From Massospora cicadina (lineage: Eukaryota > Entomophthoromycota > Entomophthoromycetes > Entomophthorales > Entomophthoraceae), in the NCBI GenBank assembly GCA_022478985.1, contig JAKSZP010000131.1, positions 62,001-126,000 on the forward strand: a DNA stretch of 64,000 nucleotides, read 5' to 3'. The translations under genes were made by a program, and so were the position numbers. Below are positions 12,047 to 23,880 of the stretch, one piece after another (within the stretch, counting starts at the first letter, position 1; each line of letters begins with the position of its first letter). Below the pieces are notes generated by a model. It saw only the letters and a list, made by a program, of their open reading frames with translations, was not told the DNA's origin and ran no database searches.

Positions 12047-12674
12047 CTGCTAGAGAAGGGCTTCCAGAAGATGGTGCCCCTAAGTGGGAGCCCACCAGCA
12101 TGTGGGCTTCTTGAGGAGAGTTACCTCAAGCTTTAGGAGAAATCGCCAAGAATAAATTCTGGGCCTCTCTTGGTGAGGGAAAAATGGAAATGGTGAGTTA
12201 AGACTGGGTGCTGGAATCAGCCCACCAGGCGTAAGTAAGCATTCCCAGCTCTTGTCTATGGTGCACTCTCTCCCATGCTTCTATTGGAGATGGTCTTTCC
12301 TTCTCGCCCAGGAAGGCGCTGTCCCAAGTTAATATGTGAGAGAGGGCGCAGTCTAGCACGTCCAGATGGTTTTCTGACTAAAGTGACTGTCCAAGGGCGA
12401 GAGAACTCGCTGGGCTAAGTTCCCTCAATAACAACTAAACCCCTGGTGAAGGGGACTCATCTGTTGGGATCTCACTAAAATGGTCAGTTTCTGTACAGGG
12501 TTGGCCATCAGTCACCAGCTCCCTCCAATGCTACTTGTTTGACAACTGGGACCTAATAGCCCCATGAGGTCAGCAGAACTGGGGATTAGAGGCATGCAGA
12601 TAGCACCATAACTTTTGAATTATATAACAAACAGAAAAGTTTCGGTTTCCAAATGTCATTATTTTAATATGTTC
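12047..12674. other. E4 internal segment, no gene seen
   Basis: 628 bp between the two R2 copies. It looks less AT-rich than its flanks. No open frame over about 60 codons with a motif, no LTR signature and no match elsewhere in the window. Confidence 0.4.
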
Positions 12675-13283
12675 AGCACTGACTGAAAACACTGAAATAT
12701 TCCAACTCTAAGTTGGATGCTTAAGATGAATGGTAATTAGACCAATTCAACCTTGAGAGAAACATACTTGAAATGAGGGTCAAAAGATGAGCAGGTAAGT
12801 GAGTTTTCAAGGAAAATCATGAAATTGACCTTATTATATTCACGAAATAAAATGATTGCCAAGCAGAGTTAATTGAAAATGGATCAAATCCTTAGTTCTA
12901 GTGCCATGTACCATAAGGTAAGGTTATTCTCATAAGACAAAGGAAAGACCCAATCCATCAGGGAGTGGATCAAATTCTCTACAAGGTAATTATGGACCTG
13001 CAGGCCAAAGGCACAACCACTCCAGGGAAGGATAAACTCAGTAGAAAGAGTTCCAAAGTGAGCTTCAGAATTCGTGAACTAAACCTTTAAATTTTCCTTT
13101 TGGGGCATCTTTACCAAATCATTCTTCAGGCTCTTATGATCCTGAAGAATAGATCATGTGAGTCACAGCCCAGCTCCCAAACCAAACCAAAACCAAAACC
13201 AAAAATACTTTAAGCGGATTGACTTGGAATTCACAAAGGAAAAACCCAAGTTGACATGCAACAATCAACCTAATCATAAACGT
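12675..13283. repeat. R2 copy 2
   Basis: Uninterrupted partner of the R2 copy at 9525-12046, with the same AAGGTAAGG-centred units and ending in a run of CAAAAC repeats near 13190. It gives the empty-site reference for the HL-1 insertion. Confidence 0.7.
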
Positions 13284-15340
13284 CACAAAGGTGATTGGCT
13301 ATCAATTTGTCCCAGAATTGGGGGAGGCACCCAAATCCTAATAGAGATAATTTCTCCCTCAATTAACAATAAATAAGTATGCTTGTGGCTTTGTAAACCC
13401 AACAGGCAAACAGATTTACCTCCAAGCAGGAGGCTTAACTCACCAGTACATGAGATACCAATGGCACATCCTATGCCCAGTCAGCCCTAAAAATTGTAGG
13501 AGGAGCAATGGCGAGAATCTGGGAGGAAGGGATTGTTGAGTCAACTTATGCATTTATTCCTCCATCAGATTTAGGAGAGGGTTGCGACTCAGCAAATTGG
13601 GGAATATATTTAACGCTCCCTTTACAAAGCATACTTGGAATAAAAGCTGCACAAGTCATGAGAAGTCTAAGCCTGCCGGTATGCCAACTTCTGGGTTTTT
13701 GGAAGTACATTTGGGCTTGGTGGTCCGTGTGACAATCACTTCATGTCACAAACCTTGAAGAATGTACCAACAGTGAATGAGTGATCATGACATCGTGACA
13801 AGCTCCTTCTCATAAGCGGGCCAAGATTGTTCTGAGGCAGAAAACTTACATGAGAAGTAGGTGATGGGATGTTGCACCCCAATTTGATTTTGAAGCATGA
13901 CTGCTCCCACTGCAGCCACCGAGGCATTACATGGCACAATAAAATGCAGGGAAGACTTGGCATGCTTGAGGACCATCGTCCGCAAAAAAACTTCCTTGAT
14001 CACCTTGAATGCAAGCTGGCACTCCCCCATCCATTTCAATAGAACATTCTTCCCCATCAGGGGATGAAGAGGCGCCGCCAGCTGTGAGAGCACTGGAGAG
14101 AGTTTTTAAGAAAATAGTTGTCCTAAAAAACTATGCAGATATTTCTGCTCGTTGGGCATGTGCCAGGAAAGAAATGTCTCAATTTGCTGAGTGGGATAAC
14201 ATAAACATCCGTCAAAACAAGATTACCTAAGAAGGCAACCTTTTCCTGAAGAACACGCACTTTGAGGGAATTACATAAAGATAGGCCTTCTTTAGTGCCG
14301 CCAGTACCGCCTCCAGGTCCCTCACATGCTATTTGGGGTGGGGGAGTGCACCAGATATCATCAATGTATGTCTATATGCACATGAAGTGAAGTTTGCCCA
14401 GTACGTCATCAATCATATCTTAGAATTTAGTGGGCGCGTCCTTGAGATTAAAGGCATCACGATAAATTAAAAAGATATCACGCTTGGTATAAATATCCAT
14501 TATCCACCCCTGACCTCCTGATACTCAGATTTGATGAAAAACCGTTCACCAGGTTTAGCTTGAAAAAACCAAGGATTTAGCAAATGCTTGGCGGATGATT
14601 TACTCAAAGGGGAGCAGATAAGAAATCTGCATGGTGATGTTATACACATGGCCATAGACTACGCACAGCCACAACATACCATTGACCTTTTGAGAAAAAA
14701 TAATGTGGAAGGTGACAGGAGATAATATCTGCATTAGGGGCCTTTTCTTAAGCATATCCTTTAATAACACCTCTAGGGCTTAATTCTCTTGCTCTGTATA
14801 AGGGTACAGAGGACAGTTGATATTGATTACATCTACTGTTAAGAGAAAGCCCAGATGATACTCAGAGTGGTAGGAATGACGGTTGGACTTCTCAATATCA
14901 AAAAATTTCTTGTACTGCAACAAGCTGGAAGGAAATCCAGTGGCAACAAAGTGGGAGAGAGAGTTGAAATGATTGACCCCACCGCTCCAGCAGGGGAAAA
15001 GGTATTGATAAGCAGGAATTCGCCACACTCATGAGTATTAACAAAAGAAAAAAGGTTGGCCTTCAGGTTAATACTAACTTGTTTACGCTGCCACTAACCA
15101 ACCTTAAAGATAACGGGAAATAATAAATCTAGCATTTTGGTGAACCAGCCAAAGAAGCCAAACGCATGCACTGAGAATGGTACAGGGCGGCTCACAATAT
15201 AGCAAGTCAATGAGGATGATGACACATTCAATACTGAGGACCTTGCATCAAGATCTAGGTCCAAACCTTAAGTGACATGGAATCTCATAGAATTCCTGGC
15301 TGCTCCTGTATCCAAGAGAGCCTTGACGGATATCACATGA
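13284..15340 (-). pseudogene. pol: E3 pol remnant: protease, RT, RNase H
   Basis: The protease block LLDTGAARN lies at about 15290-15325. The region at 14780-15028 matches the stretch just before chromovirus RT (a KKFFDIEKSNRH block, then a YPYTEQE block). RT runs to about 14110. RNase H is open at 13785-14093 (HFIVPCNASVAAVGAV, YEKELV) with HTDHQA following near 13730. Frameshifts and stops are frequent. Confidence 0.7.
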
Positions 15341-15934
15341 TCACAGCAGAATTTAACAGTTATCAAAAGTAAGCATGATTTTGTTTAACATCAACTTCAT
15401 GAGACATAACTTGGGAGAAAGGGGTAAGTGCTGGCCCCTCCACTGGGCCATCCTCAAGGGGCGAAACCGTGGTTCTGGCCACCTATACAACTTCCACTTC
15501 CACCTGTTGTTTGGCAGACAACAATGGCACCAACGAACTATCTCATCATCTGTCCCTTTGAGTAATTGAATTGCTGCACGATACTCTCACCAGAACACAG
15601 AGCAACAGGTTGGGGGAAGAAAGGTGGTAGAAGGGACAAATATCACATGCACAATTGCATCTCATCCATGCTGGATAGGGTGTGGGGAGAAAGATAAATT
15701 GAGCTCTCTTATACTAGATATGGGAGGAAATATTACCGTTTTTGGGTTAAGAGTAATCCCTAACTGAAGCGTAAAAACTATGATCAAAAAGAATGGGCCG
15801 CCTCACCAAAAAACTCCTCCTTTAACCAAAAGTTGGACCTTCTGTTACAACAAAACCAACGCAGCACACCACTTACAGGTAAGTAAGAAGGACAAGAATC
15901 TTGGCAACTTCATTATGTAATGGAGCGTGCTAAT
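15341..15934 (-). pseudogene. gag: E3 gag region (probable)
   Basis: Lies upstream of the E3 protease on the minus strand, where gag is expected. No zinc knuckle or capsid block survives, so the label rests on position. Confidence 0.35.
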
Positions 15935-16850
15935 CATAATAAGACTAGGCTTGCACTCAGGATGAGTTAACACCCAAAGCAACACCTAGAATAGATCTGG
16001 TACAGCCATATATATTGTGCGATGCAAAGAGAGCAGGGCAACTGTGGCCACTAATCAGAAATTCCTAAAATAGGAAATCATAGCAACTAAAGGTTCGTTA
16101 AACTTCATAAAGTCACAAATTCAATTGGAATTTTTAAGAGTTTTTATACAAGATAAAGATTAGAAAGAGGGAAAATGGAGTGAAAGTGGTACCTGTTGGA
16201 GAACGCTGCCTTATATGCTCACTGAATAGGGAACTGTGACTAAGAGCACTACTGCAAGAAATACTTTCATGATTCAGTCCTGGTGAATCAACACCTTAAA
16301 TAATTACCAAAACCTATGTGGGTCTAACCTGCCTGGTTGGATTGGTATTGAGTTTGCTAGCAGAAAATATTGATTTTGATGAAATTGCGCTTTAAAAATG
16401 ATTATAATAATCTGGCAGATAGTAGGTTGTACCCACAACCAGTTCACATATGGCTGGTTCCATTGAGTAGTGAAGAGGTTTATTGTTCCCATACAAGTCA
16501 GGGACAGCCTTGATTTTACCAATAATGGAGGGGAACGATGAGTGGGGATTCTGAGCCCGATTTGATTCAGAAAAAATTAACTTTGCTGGTTAACAATTTA
16601 TTTTTGCTAGCATAACATGAACTGGTGGATGGAACCTCTTGGGAAAGATTGATATGAACCTTCCGCTGGCAATAGCTTATGACCACCGCCACCTACTGAC
16701 ACACCTCAAATTATTCTGCACCAACTCTTGAGTGGTGATCAGAGGAGGAAGAGGCGCAATCTTTAGGGGATTGCTGTTAACCACTCTCATCTACCACATG
16801 GGTGAAAATATACAAGGTGATGAGAGGGAAGGCCATCGGCTTACGCGTCT
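15935..16850. repeat. R1 repeat, copy 2
   Basis: Partner of 6728-7645. The near-identical core is at about 16056-16348. Right of 16850 the two copies have no further similarity. Open frames such as 16304-16522 on the minus strand are not conserved as protein between the copies. Confidence 0.7.
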
Positions 16851-17311
16851 TCTTGGTTCTAAATGGGTTTTTTTACCAACTAAGCCGCAAGGGTAGTTAC
16901 CCAAGAGTTATAACCGGAAATACAGCATATTATATGACCTACAAGTCATGCAGGAGTTAGAACTTGAAGTCAAAACAGGTGCATTTGTGATGTGTGCTTC
17001 ATAGATTCTAATGTTCATGCTCCCCTTGTGTAAATCACTTCATTTTGCTGTGCATAAACATGAGTTTTTGATCCAATTTTCAGAGATTCTAGAGCTGTTT
17101 TAACCAATGATTTTGGGGGTAGGTTGTGGCTGTCAATTGGTGAACATTAACTTGGTTAGGAAATGCTAGCCATTACCTCTAATTAATATATGGGTGACAT
17201 CCCTTTCCTTTTAATGTTGACATTAGGGAATGAAAAGGTGACAACAGTGAATCATTCTCTTCTGATTGCTTTCCTGGCTTACCTACTATGCCTCTAATTT
17301 TTGAGCCCCAT
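16851..17311. other. Unassigned spacer
   Basis: No coding region, no LTR signature and no match elsewhere in the window that I can see. Confidence 0.4.
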
Positions 17312-17826
17312 GTTGGGATTCTGGCCCAAAGTGAATATTTGATTAAAAAAGATGACGGGATTTAATCCCAAGTTAAAGCTTGGATTATACTAAATTATTA
17401 TTGGGGATAATCCCTGATTAACTTTAACTAAATTTTTCAATATTGGGATTTAAACCCAACCTTAAAAAGTAATTAATTATTGTTCAACCAATACAACCAG
17501 GACGTTGCAGAATCCTTAAAGTAACAATTTAGGTTTAGATCTTGGCTTGGACATACTTAATAATTCATTAAAATATCGGCACTCAAATCATTACTTGATG
17601 TTATCTTTACCATATTTTTTATTATATTGGAAAACTAAGAAAACTGTTCTTACTAATCTAGGCAGCTATCACCTAGTAAATTCCTTATGTCCCTCCTTTT
17701 ACTCTCTGACTGCTGCCTATTTTATATTTCCTTTGCTATCCCACTTTTAGCCTTGAGGTACTATAAATACCTCAAGGCTCTTTCTAATATATCCTTTATC
17801 AGATCCATCTTTTGTAAAAAAACACA
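17312..17826 (+). repeat. Candidate 5' LTR (515 bp), plus strand
   Basis: Starts TGTTGGGATT and ends AACACA, followed by TT and TGGATTTACCACC (17829-17841), a plausible primer binding site. It contains a TATA box at 17762-17767 inside a perfect inverted repeat. No partner LTR was found. Confidence 0.45.
17750..17778. promoter_or_regulatory. TATA box enclosed by an 11-bp inverted repeat
   Basis: Arms GCCTTGAGGTA and TACCTCAAGGC are perfect and enclose CTATAAA. It lies about 50 bp before the end of the candidate LTR, where the LTR promoter of this element would sit. Confidence 0.5.
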
Positions 17827-17846
17827 TTTGGATTTACCACCATAGG

Positions 17847-18785
17847 AGTATTTTCCCTTGATTGAAAACTTTAATTTATTAAGTGAATCCTTTTATTCTT
17901 CACCAAGTCTTTGGGAAACCTGGCCTATTTCTAATCAGACAGGTGGAATAACAACCCTACATTCCTACACGTGGACACAACGGAGGGATCTGGTGAGCGT
18001 CATTGGGGAGGGGCCCTGGCATCAACATAAGAGCTGGAATTGAGAAGAGGTCCCAGCAAGGGCGCTGGAGCTGACATTGGGAAGAGGTTGAAGCATTGGA
18101 AATGACTGGCATCAGCGCTGGAGCTGACATTGAGAAGAAGTTAGCAGTGGGGATTACACCCAGCATTGGTGCTAAAGCTGGCATCAGAACTAGGTCCCAG
18201 CATTGGTATAAGAGCCAGCATCAGTGATTGAACCTGGAAATTTAGATGCAGTTTTGGCCCACTGGATCCTACGCTTTTGAGGGCCCTTAGTACCACCTCA
18301 TCCTGGCTTGCCCATTGTGGGCAGGGACCAGGGTACCTGAGCTTGTCCATCCAGTATTCAAACTCAGACCAGCTGTGGCGAACCCCCAACTGATTTTAAT
18401 GCTTCTGAACTGGCTTGACCATCTGAAATGGCAGATCAGGGGCCAGGCCAGGTCAAACCTCCTGGGTTGTTTAGGCCTAGGATAAGCCTCAAGCCACAGG
18501 ACCTCGGCAGTGACTGCCCCTCCTCTTTTTTTAGCACTAGTGGTGCACAACCCAAAAGGGGGAGCTGCCATGCATCTTTAATTGCGAATGAGCCAACAAA
18601 GGGATCATTGTAAATAAAAAATTCCAATATAGCCTCCAAGTTATTAGCCTATGAAGCCATATCAAATGGTGAGGAAGCTTTGGGAAACTTTTGCCCGGTG
18701 CCCACTTTAGCTGGTGGACAATTGCGGACAACGTGACCACCCCTCTCCTTCCTTGGATTAGCTCTTGTGAGGAACTTGGGGGCAC
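17847..18785. other. Unassigned segment between two LTR candidates
   Basis: No protein domain is convincing. Near 18700-18740 the minus strand reads GGHVVRNCPPAK, which resembles the second half of a Gag zinc knuckle, but its first two Cys are absent. The stretch 18007-18225 holds imperfect repeats with GCGCTGGAGCTGACATTG twice, 52 bp apart. The open frames at 18141-18785 on the minus strand have no motif. Confidence 0.35.
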
Positions 18786-18803
18786 CTGGCAGGGGTACCA
18801 ATT

Positions 18804-19355
18804 TGTTGGGACAAGGTGAGAAACTCCAACCTGGACTGTTAAAAATCAGGGCCCAAAATCCCCAGCGAGTTATAGGCCATCAAAGCCTCAATAAAGCTAA
18901 ATTAGGAAAAGAGATTGTGAGAAACAATAAGTTTATTTGAATAATGCCATGAGGTGTTTATAGGAACTTGTGATCTTAATTGGGATTGGGAAGGGGAGGA
19001 GTCAGAATAGGGAGATCTTGGCATCAGTTGCCAATGATAAGATAAAATAAAATATTAATTATTACAAAAGGGGATTGTGATTGTTCTTATCATTAGTCAC
19101 AGTAAATCCCAAAAGAATTATTTGATTGGGTGCGAGCATCAAAATAGAGTTCCGCCATGACCCAATTGTTTTGACATACTCAGCATTAGTCGCCAGTGTC
19201 AAATTGATATTTTAAATATATATATATTATTGGGCCAATCTTTGATACTTTGGATTGGGCTCAACCCAAGTTAATGGGGAGCCCAATCAAGCATTCGCCC
19301 ATAGTTGAGTCGTGACCCCTAGTCAGGATTCCCCCAATAAAGGGAGAATTTTACA
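18804..19355 (-). repeat. Candidate 5' LTR (552 bp), minus strand
   Basis: On the minus strand it begins TGTAAAATT and ends CCCAACA. After a 3-base gap comes TGGTACCCCTGCC (18788-18800), a plausible primer site with the same spacing as in E8. A minus-strand TATAAACACC followed by AAATAAAC (about 18930-18970) matches the LTR layout of the other elements. No partner LTR is visible, so it may be solo or truncated. Confidence 0.5.
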
Positions 19356-19439
19356 CCTCTCAAGATTATTTTTGATGTGGAAGAGGAGAATCTTCTACAA
19401 AAACTCAGAGTTTGATCTGAGCTTCCAGCTGCCCTTTGA

Positions 19440-20249
19440 CCTTATAAAAAATAACTATCCTTTGCATCATTGAACAAACAGATGAGGATTAAACTTCAAA
19501 GGCAGGAATTGATGACATGATGAAAAAAGGAGTGTATTAAGAAAACCTCCCAAATTTTCATCCCCAGTGGTTTTAGTTCAGAAACTTGATGACACACTGT
19601 GACCTTATGTGGAATATGAGCATCTGAATAACGCCACATCCAATTACTATATACTTCACACCTTGAGGCTGCTAATGCCCAAGCAACTAAAGGGTCTAAA
19701 GTTTTCTCCAAACTTGACCTGCCAAACACTTCCTATCAAATGTGGGTGAAGTCTGTCCAAGAATTCTGACATAAAATCCAGACTTATTTTGTAAGTATCA
19801 GGCCCATCCACACCTTTTATCAAATAATGCCCCAGAAGTTTTCCAAAGTCTCTTTGATATTACTTAGTAGGATATCAGGTTTGTTTACTCAGTTGCTTAG
19901 GTTGATGATATCCATATTTCTTTACCAACGCAAACACATCAAGGATTTGGTGGCTGTTATTGCTGCACTACACAAAGAAGGGCTCTTTGTAAAGGTGTAA
20001 ATGTAATTTCTACAAGAACGAAGTTCAATTCCTTAATAAGCTGGTACTGAAGGATGCTCATGTTATTACTTTTCTAAACTGGCTTTCATAAGGTCTTGCC
20101 TATTACTGTGATGCAGAAACAACTGCGCAGCTTTCAAGGGTATGGTAAATTTATAGTTAAATCAGGCAATCCATATCTGAGCTTGCAACACCCTTACATC
20201 CACTAGCTGGAAAAAATGTGGTATTTATTTGGACCCCTGAATACCAATA
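19440..20249 (+). pseudogene. pol: E5 RT remnant (chromovirus-like), left part
   Basis: The plus strand reads KFSSPVVLVQKLDD near 19545, then the *VDDIH motif at 19898-19915 with a stop in place of the Tyr, then CNFYKNEVQFLNKLVLKDA near 20005-20060 and PLHPLAGKNVVFIWTPEYQ up to 20249. That is the end of RT, directly before where RNase H should begin. RNase H resumes at about 43480, beyond E6. Many frameshifts. Confidence 0.75.
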
Positions 20250-20834
20250 TGTTCCTTGGCTTCACCACCATAGTGGAGTCAAAGGTTTGGTTTTTAGTTG
20301 CTTAATTTGTTCTTTTTGGTAATTATAGATTCCCTTAGGATGGCTCTCTGCAGCATAATGGCTATAAGAGCCAATGGCTAAGCACTTTCGCTTTAGAAGA
20401 TTTTGCAACAACAACTTTTTTGGGGCAAGACCGCAGCATGATAGACATTGAGAGCTTTAGGAACATTAAAAATTACGCTAAATTTGATGATAGGATAGAA
20501 TTTAAGACAAATTTATTGAAGTTAAAAGCTGTTAAATTTATAGGGTGAGTAGGAGCTTATTATAATAAAAAAGTCTATGTCCTCCCTAAATTAGGAGATT
20601 CCCTTATCATCCAACAGGATGGTCAAGCATCAGCTTTTTTCATCCGTTGAGATCTGTATAATTATGATACCATTATTATAGGACTTTCAGGTTGTGATTA
20701 TGGGTTTTAGGATGCAGTTTCTGCCCATATCATTAATTGTTGGACAATGCTGATAGGCCCTTTAAACAATAAAGAGTTTCTTAATTTAATCTTTCCCATT
20801 TGGGGACATCATTGACTCTCCAGACAGAGTGACA
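20250..20834 (-). repeat. E6 3' LTR
   Basis: Matches the left part (41853-42290) and the right end (43195-43326) of the other E6 LTR. On the minus strand CCTATAAA (about 20545) and AATAAA (about 20505) give the usual LTR promoter and polyadenylation layout. Left border TGTTCC at 20250; right border approximate. No clear polypurine tract survives next to it. Confidence 0.65.
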
Positions 20835-23800
20835 ACTGATTTATTGAGACAGAATCCTGGAAGAGGGAGTTTCTTTGTTCAATATCTAATCTTAAGTAAG
20901 ATTTCTATTCCTTCACCGTTACAAACTCTGAATTGCCCCACTCACGATCCTGTTGTAGGGAGACATAAGCCTGAAATTATATGCATGAACCCAATTGACT
21001 ATGGTATCCTGAGCAACATCAACGATGGAATATTCAGAAAATGCTTCATATAGGACGCAATATATAGGCCTTACCAAATGGCGTCAAGCTCGTTAGGACG
21101 ATACCAGGGAGCTGATAGAACAAAACAAGATCTCTAATTTTTTAATTTGGGTAGGGATACTTAATGAGTATTAAATGGCATGATTTTCTTAGAGTTGGTC
21201 AAAAATGATTCCTCTGGTGGCTATTTCTTATAAGCTAATATTTTTATCACTAAATCCCACATAGCCAATTCATTATTTTTTGAGCTGAGGCATTCAATAT
21301 TGTTTCACAATAAGAGGTGTCTGCGGCTCTTTTTATAGAGGGCCTGAAAGGTAACCATTTTAATCACTAGTGATAGCATATCTGGTATGCCAGTAAAGCT
21401 AAAGGAAGATAGTGCTTCCATTGCAAGGGTTTGGTGGCAGATTTTTTCTTAATAATATTCCAAAGAGTTCTGTTTTTTTCATTCCATTGATTTATTAGCC
21501 AAAGGATTTTAAAGCCTGAGATGATGGCTGGTGTTAAACATTTAGTCATCTCTTGTGCTACCTGTTAAGTAAATTCTAACCTTTATCTGAAAGAAGAGCC
21601 CTAGGGCATCCATGTTTGATGACAATATAGCAAAAGAGGATTAAGGTCATAGTCTTTAGTTCACTAAAGGGACAGAGATAGATTTGACACACTTGATTAA
21701 GTGGTCAACGGCAAAAAAGATAAAGATGGACGTGAATACTAGTGGAGAAAGGTACTACCAGATTGACTATGAACATAATAAATGGCGCCAATGAATTAGA
21801 TACTTGCGTTGGTACAAAGGACTTTGACAGTATCCTACAGGGTAAACGTGCCTCAAACAGCTTATGATGGTTTCAATCTTATTATCGCAAAAACAGCGCT
21901 TCCTCATTCACTTATAATTTTTCTTGTCGTATTCATGGCCTATGCTAGGTTGCTTTTTAAAAAAGTAATCTATGTTAAGGAAGATGGCCGCACATAAGGC
22001 ATTCATTTACCATTGACAAGGATATAAAGCATCCATCCTTAATTTAGGTGTCCATCATCATAGTTTGCAATTCAGATCTAGTCTCTGGTTTCTCCAGTTC
22101 CATCAGTTGGGCCAACCTAACAAGTCATACAGGCAATCTTTCTAAGGAACTAACACATTTAGCATTGGAATGCGCAATAGTTTATCTGAACTATGGTATT
22201 CAGTCTAGACACGATGAACTATTTCACTGTCAAATTTTTTGAAAATATAGCACAAGGCTTTATTCTCTCATCAGGGTCTTCCATCTGTTGAAGCCACTTG
22301 AGGGATGCGCAATCTGTGATGATGGTGAATTGGGTTCCATATATGTAGGGTCAGAAGCGCTTAAGGTGATTTATACATACTAGCTTCTCACTTGGTCACT
22401 TTTATAGTTTTTTGTGGCCATGAACAAAGCTTTATTAAAGTAGGCCACTGGGTGGTCCACTTGTTGAAAATACAACTGATCTAGTGTGGCTCCCACAGTC
22501 ATGTTAGTAGCATTTGTAAACAAAAAGAAAGGCTTATGAACTGCGTATGAATGAGGACAGGTTGCATTACTAAAGAAACCTAAGAGGTTATAGGCTTTAT
22601 TTTTCATGGAGATCCTCTCAAAGATAACTTCTTGAAAGAAATAGACCAAAGACTCAGCGAGGCCAGCAAGATGCGAGATAATTTGTTTGTAGATACCAAT
22701 ATCTTAAGGAACTTGAATCCTCCTTAGATTTTGGGGACATATTATTGATTTTAATGGCTTTGTTCAATAAAGGATTAGGTTCCTCGCTTATTAGCTTTAG
22801 GATCAAGGAACTCCATTTTTAATTGGAAGTAAAAAAGTTTGATGGATTGAGACTGAGATAAGCCTGTCTTAACTAGTAAAAGTCCTCATGAAGATGCTCC
22901 TAATGTCTTTTGAAGTTTTTTTGAATACATTAATGTCATCAAGGTGGATCAAAACACACAATAGCTTCAGGCCACCCAGAAGTCTGTCAATTGCTTGTTG
23001 GAAGTTGGCTGTGGCGTTACAGAGCCCTTGTGGCATTATAGTCAGTTTGCATAATTCTATATTGGCTATTAAGGACACTTAATTTGGTCCTTGAGGCTAG
23101 ATTGATCTGCCAACGTACGCTGAAGAGATCCCCTAGCAAGACATACTGTCTCTGCCAAGAAGACCTAATAAATCATCTATTCCTGCAGAGGATAGCAATT
23201 TTCTTTAGTTACCAAGTTAAGCTATATATTCCATGATGACTTAATGATCTTCACCATTTTTGCAACCAAGCAAGAGGGTGAGGCCCAAGGCTTAGGAAGG
23301 TATAACAGTCCCAAATTCAACAACTTCTTAATTTCATTATCAATTAAGCCTCTTTTGCTTTATTTATTTTTCAATAAGCCGCGCATGGATGAGAAACATC
23401 TAAAATTTCTACGTTATGCACAACTTCTTTTTTTAGTACTAGATGGTCCCTATGCACAACTTCTTTCATTTTGCCAAAGAAACGAAGAGTTCAATAATAT
23501 ATCAGTATATTCATCAAGTAATTCGTCAACTTTCTTTCTTTGCTCATTGGTTATTTCTTTCTCAAAAAGTTTGCACAAGAGCTACCATGGGAGGCGTCTC
23601 CAATACAAAGTTATTCAGGCTTCCAAACCTTTATAATTTAGTGATATTGTCAGCTTTAATAGCTCTACATAAGTTATTGGAGTGCTGAGTCCCACCATGA
23701 GTAGATTGCTGGTCAAATTGGCTAATAATATAGAGATGGGACCTGTATAAGCATGATATAGAACTCCAGAGCATGTTATGATATTTCATACTGAAGGGTT

Positions 23801-23880
23801 GTTGGATTCTCAAATCCACAATAGGTCCCTAAGGAATATTCACATGAACAATAGTGTTAATAACCCGAAACTATGAGAAT
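20835..23880 (-). pseudogene. pol: E6 pol remnant: dUTPase-like, RT, RNase H, integrase
   Basis: Read right to left. A dUTPase-like strip (GVLYHAYTGPISILLANLT) lies at about 23700-23775. RT follows, with PWASPSCLV near 23310 and HLDDINVF near 22925. RNase H is open at 22380-22649 (FLFTNATNMTVGA where FTDAS is expected, so the first catalytic Asp is lost). The integrase core end is open at 21367-21549, with an LDAIW-type C-terminus near 21080-21100. Heavily decayed, with a mini-insertion at 23415-23466. Confidence 0.7.
23415..23466. repeat. Mini-insertion with 16-bp direct repeats, site 1
   Basis: TATGCACAACTTCTTT occurs at 23415-23430 and 23451-23466 and encloses 20 bases. On the minus strand the insert is GGGACCATCTAGTACT followed by an A run. 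The same core lies between a different direct repeat at 47565-47619. Confidence 0.75.

Larger units (their letters stand above)
9525..13283. mobile_element. E4: small element with direct terminal repeats
   Basis: Two roughly 610-bp direct repeats (R2: 9525-9716 plus 11632-12046, and 12675-13283) flank a 628-bp unique segment, and the whole splits E3. This is the shape of a short non-autonomous LTR element (TRIM-like). I do not find a clear primer site, polypurine tract or target duplication, so the class is inferred from layout alone. Confidence 0.45.
7685..15934 (-). mobile_element. E3: chromovirus-like element, split
   Basis: The left piece (7685-9524) is a 3' LTR plus integrase. The right piece (13284-15934) is RNase H, RT, protease and probable gag. 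The two fit end to end once E4 (about 9525-13283) is removed: the right piece stops in the linker after RNase H and the left piece starts at the integrase zinc-binding region. RT and integrase blocks are of the chromovirus type, different from the other elements. The 5' LTR is not identified. Confidence 0.7.

Noticed and set aside
18660..18790. Gag zinc knuckle on the minus strand
   Set aside because: Only the last half (GGHVVRNC) fits; the first Cys pair is missing and it lies implausibly close to the presumed primer site.
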